A program made the translations under genes and the position numbers. Below the pieces are notes generated by a model. That model had not been told where the DNA came from. It saw only the letters and a program-made list of their open reading frames with translations, and ran no database searches. A stretch of 26,031 nucleotides of DNA from Spirochaeta sp. (GTDB taxonomy: Bacteria; Spirochaetota; Spirochaetia; DSM-27196; Alkalispirochaetaceae), in contig SKHA01000106.1 of NCBI GenBank assembly GCA_007117185.1, positions 1-26,031 of the forward strand, read 5' to 3'. Positions within the stretch are counted from its first letter, which is position 1, and each line of letters opens with the position of its first letter. Positions 23,187 through 26,031 of the stretch are shown one piece after another.

Positions 23187-26031
23187 TTATTCCGCAAACA
23201 GCACACTCCCGTCTTCCAGGCGCAACACCCGCTCCAGTTCCGTTATCGGACGCCACCGGACCATTATCACCGTGACACCGCTCCATTCGTACCGGGGAGT
23301 CCCCGTTTCACGCCGCAGCTCCGGGGCTCCGGTGTAGCGAATCGAGAGCTCCCAGTCCTGCAGGTCGTGGATCAGGGAGAAACTGAGCGTCTCAAGGTTG
23401 AAATTACTACGTTCACGAGACGAACGATCCAGGAAGCGAAGGCTGCTGGTGATATCTTCGATGAAGCTCCGGGAGGCCACACCCGCTTCATCGGCCAGCG
23501 CCGGAATATATTGATACAAACGGTCATTCCGGCTTCGGGCGGAGAGTTCGAAATTCAGAAAACGATGTATGTGCAACCGCATTCCGTAGTCGAGTACAAT
23601 CGATCCGGCGGTAAACCGCAGCAGGTCAAAATCCAGGGATGCCCGTCCCCTGAGGGACAGCGCCACACGACGATACCACGCCGACAGGGTCTGTTCGCCG
23701 GCAAGGTCCATTCTCAAGCGGGTCCAGCGGAAGATACGTTCCGGTTCAAGGACCCACCCTTCGTCGGGAACAAGAGAAAAACCGGTTGTACGCTGCCCGG
23801 TCAGGGAAACCGCCAGCTGCCTCCAGGAGAGGGATGTACTGCTCTGGGTCAGTTCGGTTTCCTCAAGATCGTAGGACAGACGCTGGTCCAGGCGGAGGGT
23901 GTTGCTGAACAGCCCGAGCTGGTGGGTCTGGACCAGGGGATCACGAACCCATTGGTCATCTCTCTCACGAATACCACCGGCCAGCGTTGTGGTCATCGGT
24001 CCCGTCACCAGACGCAGGTTTCCCAGATAGGTGTGATCGCGGGGAGGTAAGTCAGACGTTGCGGTGAACGACTGCATCGCCTGCCACATCGGCCAGGACA
24101 GACGCCCCCGGGCCTGGTGCTGGGACACATCGTCCCGCTCCCAGCGTCCCCAGCTCTCATCCCAGACGGGGCGGTCGTCGTCCAGCTCCCGGAAAACCCG
24201 ACGGTAGAGCCGCGAGTTCAGCGAGTATCGGAGGGAGCTCTCCCTGAGGGGCTCAACTGCCAGGAGTGGCAGTACTGTCACCTCGCTGGCCTGGGTAGCC
24301 ACGAAGCTCCGGGAGCGATAGCTGTCCAGGAGAAGCCGCGCTTCCTCCGCTTCGTCCCTCTCAGTGGCGCTGTAGTCCAGAATCTGGTAGCGCTGATCGA
24401 GGTTGATGGTGCTGCGTCCACTGAGCAGGCGATCCCGGGCATTCGCCGTGAGCGACACTTGTCCGCGATTGGTGAACTGGGCGGTACTGTAGCGCCAGTC
24501 CATGGCCACGTCGCTGCCGCTCTTCCAATCGCTGTTATCGGTATAGCGATCGTAGCGGAATCCCGGCTGCAGGGAGTAGGAGATTGCAACCGAAGCGGGC
24601 TGTGTGCCCCCAGGGATGCCCGGAAACGACGAGAGGCGCTCTGGGAGGCGAAATGGCTGTTCATCGTCATCCGGTGATGTTCCATCTTCACTCTCCCAGG
24701 GCGACCGGATAGGAACCGCTTCACGGTCATCCTCACCTTCACCGCTGTCGTTGGAAGCTGCTGGTGCGGGGCGGCTGATCCCTGCTCTCCAGTTGAGCAG
24801 CGAACCCTGGATTCTCCCGGCCACCTCCGGGGCCACCATGGATTGCAGAAAGAAGAATCGCGACTCCGGCGACCGGTCGCTTTCCGGACGGGCAACAGCG
24901 GAAGCAAGCTGATCCTGCGCCACAGCACGGTCTCTCCACCTGAGCTGGGTCCGAACCGTGGACAGGGAAGCGCTCTGCACCCATGGATTCAGCGGCCGTA
25001 CCACCGGGTTCCAGGCCAGTCCAAGAGTCCAGTCGTAGCTTGAACGAGCACCGACGGTGCTTTCACCGGGCAGTGAGTTCGGGTCCAGCAGAAACCCCCA
25101 ATCCATGTTTTCCGAGCGGTTACCGAAATCCTGCAGAAAGTACGGGTCCGAGAGCATCATGAAATCCAGGGAAAGGGAGAGCGAACGCCAGCGGTGCGCC
25201 GCCCGGAGTTCCGACTCGTACCGAAAGGGAACGTCTTGCCCCAGGATTACCCCACTGTTCCAGTGACGCCGTGCTGCCCCGTCTTCAACGTAGAACGAGG
25301 TGTACTGATTCCCGTCGCGATAGATGTTTCGAGAGAATCCGAGGCCGAGGCGGCCATCCAGACGGTCAACCGTTCCCAGCCCCGGGAGTGACGCCGCCAC
25401 TCCGGTGTAGAACCCCAGGGTGGTGTACACATCGGCCATGACCTTCAACTCCCACCCGGGAGGATCCTTCGGTGGCGGTGTATCCGGAATGCGCAGGAAC
25501 AGCCCGCGAATTTCCCGTTCGGATTCGTCCGGGGCATCGGCGAGGCGCAGGATGGAAATGGGTGGGTCAGCGTCCTGGCGCTGACCGAACAGGTACGTCG
25601 TTGTCTGGATGAACGCGCCCTCCCGGGTGCGGGTACCGGCTACAGGATGGAAAAAGACTTTGTCACCGGGAATGAAAAAGAAGGGAAAGTAGAACACCGG
25701 GACCCGCCCGACCCGCAGCGTCGCATTGGAAATGGCCCACTCCCCGGGGGCGAGGATCCAGATCCGTCCCGCCCGGATGCTCCAGTTTGGAGGATCCGCA
25801 GGGGACGAGGTGACTGTCGCGTCGTCCACGACGATGATCTCCCCTTGCGATCGGGTTATCCTCCGGCCGTGAATCCGGAAGTCCAGGAGATCACCCTCGA
25901 TCTCCTGGGCCGTCTCGGTGATGCCACTGATGAACACCCCTTCCCAGGATTCGATATTGAAGGATATGGAATGACCTCGAAAGAACTCGTCCCCCCCGGG
26001 GCGGCTGATCCGGTAGGTGACCGCACCGTCG
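23187..26031 (-). CDS. LptD/OstA-like outer-membrane barrel protein, 5' end outside window
   Basis: LptD inserts lipopolysaccharide or a comparable glycolipid into the outer leaflet. The frame stays open to the window edge, so the first visible codon is not the start; 947 residues are present. An OstA-like N-terminal jellyroll is visible: FFRGHSISFNIESWEGVF, a PPNWSIRAGRIWIL strand, then VGRVPVFYFPFFFIP, a hallmark of the family where the jellyroll meets the barrel. The remainder is a long barrel with alternating strands rich in Tyr, Trp, Arg and Ser. The canonical cysteine before P-x-W is replaced by serine (TVTSSPADPPNW), and no cysteine occurs in the visible part. A strongly acidic Asp/Glu/Ser-rich stretch of about 45 residues (near 24640-24775) interrupts the barrel, probably as an extracellular or periplasmic loop. 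Confidence 0.85.
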   Translation of the reverse strand, partial: DGAVTYRISRPGGDEFFRGHSISFNIESWEGVFISGITETAQEIEGDLLDFRIHGRRITRSQGEIIVVDDATVTSSPADPPNWSIRAGRIWILAPGEWAISNATLRVGRVPVFYFPFFFIPGDKVFFHPVAGTRTREGAFIQTTTYLFGQRQDADPPISILRLADAPDESEREIRGLFLRIPDTPPPKDPPGWELKVMADVYTTLGFYTGVAASLPGLGTVDRLDGRLGLGFSRNIYRDGNQYTSFYVEDGAARRHWNSGVILGQDVPFRYESELRAAHRWRSLSLSLDFMMLSDPYFLQDFGNRSENMDWGFLLDPNSLPGESTVGARSSYDWTLGLAWNPVVRPLNPWVQSASLSTVRTQLRWRDRAVAQDQLASAVARPESDRSPESRFFFLQSMVAPEVAGRIQGSLLNWRAGISRPAPAASNDSGEGEDDREAVPIRSPWESEDGTSPDDDEQPFRLPERLSSFPGIPGGTQPASVAISYSLQPGFRYDRYTDNSDWKSGSDVAMDWRYSTAQFTNRGQVSLTANARDRLLSGRSTINLDQRYQILDYSATERDEAEEARLLLDSYRSRSFVATQASEVTVLPLLAVEPLRESSLRYSLNSRLYRRVFRELDDDRPVWDESWGRWERDDVSQHQARGRLSWPMWQAMQSFTATSDLPPRDHTYLGNLRLVTGPMTTTLAGGIRERDDQWVRDPLVQTHQLGLFSNTLRLDQRLSYDLEETELTQSSTSLSWRQLAVSLTGQRTTGFSLVPDEGWVLEPERIFRWTRLRMDLAGEQTLSAWYRRVALSLRGRASLDFDLLRFTAGSIVLDYGMRLHIHRFLNFELSARSRNDRLYQYIPALADEAGVASRSFIEDITSSLRFLDRSSRERSNFNLETLSFSLIHDLQDWELSIRYTGAPELRRETGTPRYEWSGVTVIMVRWRPITELERVLRLEDGSVLFAE

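Noticed and set aside
1..26031. Search for tRNA/rRNA genes, CRISPR arrays, insertion sequences, phage or toxin-antitoxin genes
   Set aside because: No such feature could be recognised by reading; the window is packed with housekeeping and envelope genes, and the compositional character looks uniform.

Overview
The window is a gene-dense, GC-rich (roughly 55-60% by eye) bacterial chromosome segment, most likely from a free-living member of the Spirochaetaceae (Spirochaeta/Alkalispirochaeta-like). The assignment is an inference. It rests on a TP0733-type outer-membrane barrel next to folD, several envelope proteins of spirochaetal character, relaxed LFxC lipoboxes, and an LptD-like protein alongside SurA/HtrA-type periplasmic factors, which indicates a two-membrane envelope. 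No tRNA, rRNA, CRISPR array, phage gene, transposase or defence system was seen. Everything except a two-gene block lies on the minus strand.

Layout. Positions 1-1407 (minus) hold folD followed by the 5' part of folE2, a folate/one-carbon pair. Positions 1472-3374 (plus) hold a small outer-membrane beta-barrel gene and a lipoprotein gene, divergent from folD across a 64-bp promoter region. Positions 3364-18892 (minus) are one nearly uninterrupted block of 13 genes, read from right to left: gap, pgk, tpiA, secG, a flavodoxin-like protein, a J-domain protein, a SurA-like peptidyl-prolyl isomerase, nusB, a membrane-anchored helical-repeat protein, map, an HtrA-type protease, a phosphoribosyltransferase, and a 1613-residue secreted modular protein. 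A good promoter sits before gap, and most junctions overlap or have gaps under 25 bp. Positions 18957-23127 (minus) form a second cluster, phoH-ybeY-corC-TPR protein, with its own promoter. Positions 23187-26031 (minus) hold an LptD-like barrel gene whose 5' end lies outside the window.

How the genes fit together. The gap-led block joins lower glycolysis to the Sec translocon subunit SecG, to nascent-chain and periplasmic protein handling (methionine aminopeptidase, J-domain protein, SurA, HtrA), to rRNA transcription (NusB), and ends in a very large exported protein. The phoH-ybeY pair points to RNA/ribosome quality control, while corC and the TPR protein are membrane-associated or exported. 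LptD, the 211-residue barrel and the lipoprotein add outer-membrane components.

The least characterised and most interesting parts are the giant modular protein (3364-8205), the TPR protein with a CsgG/FlgT-like C-terminus (18957-20960), the barrel/lipoprotein pair (1472-3374), and the cysteine-free LptD (23187-26031). I did not find a clear candidate for an entirely new system; the findings are scored accordingly.
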